A stretch of DNA of 5,512 nt, taken from positions 1-5,512 of the forward strand of contig CAIYPH010000624.1 of the NCBI GenBank assembly GCA_903928045.1, in the 5' to 3' direction. This document shows positions 5,511-5,512 of this stretch, one piece after another (the stretch's first letter is position 1; each line of letters opens with the position of its first letter). Below the pieces are notes generated by a model. That model was not told the DNA's origin. It made no database searches and saw only the letters and a program-made list of their open reading frames with translations. Source of the DNA: an uncultured Rhodospirillales bacterium (GTDB lineage: Bacteria > Pseudomonadota > Alphaproteobacteria > Acetobacterales > Acetobacteraceae). The position numbers and the translations under genes were made by a program.

Positions 5511-5512
5511 GC

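Overview
The window is a GC-rich stretch holding seven tightly packed genes, all on the + strand. They are followed by a short AT-richer tail made of inverted repeats. Codon use, the absence of gaps between genes and the gene families fit an alphaproteobacterium. The tail, with oligo-T/oligo-A hairpins around a stem reading GGCTTCGCGC, resembles from memory intergenic sequence of Acetobacteraceae (Acidiphilium/Gluconacetobacter/Roseomonas type). The lineage is an inference, since no marker gene is present.

Layout. (1) 2-1507 is an MttB/COG5598 trimethylamine methyltransferase superfamily protein whose 5' end lies outside the window. (2) 1507-1842 is a 111-aa membrane protein with three hydrophobic segments. 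(3) 1839-2864 is a ferric-reductase-like heme-b membrane domain fused to a C-terminal Rieske [2Fe-2S] domain. (4) 2861-3607 is a single-span protein with a Cys/His-rich motif that I cannot tie to a named function. (5) 3604-3813 is a 69-aa hydrophobic protein starting at GTG. (6) 3803-4711 is an SMP-30/gluconolactonase family hydrolase. (7) 4711-5388 is an EthD-like dimeric alpha/beta-barrel protein. Every junction overlaps by 1, 4 or 11 bases, so this is almost certainly one polycistronic unit with translational coupling. Its promoter lies upstream of the window. The region 5389-5512 holds three nested or adjacent inverted repeats, probably the transcription end.

How it may work (inference). 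Genes 2-5 look like a membrane redox module: heme b and Rieske centres in one polypeptide, a Cys/His-rich membrane-anchored partner and two small membrane subunits. Genes 1, 6 and 7 look like soluble catabolic functions: methyl transfer or a related cleavage, lactone or ester hydrolysis, and an EthD-type accessory or cyclase/lyase fold. The combination suggests an undescribed catabolic operon for a methylated or lactone-forming compound, with its own membrane electron-transfer branch. The substrate cannot be read from the sequence. The long minus-strand open frames opposite the genes are GC-driven shadows and are not annotated.
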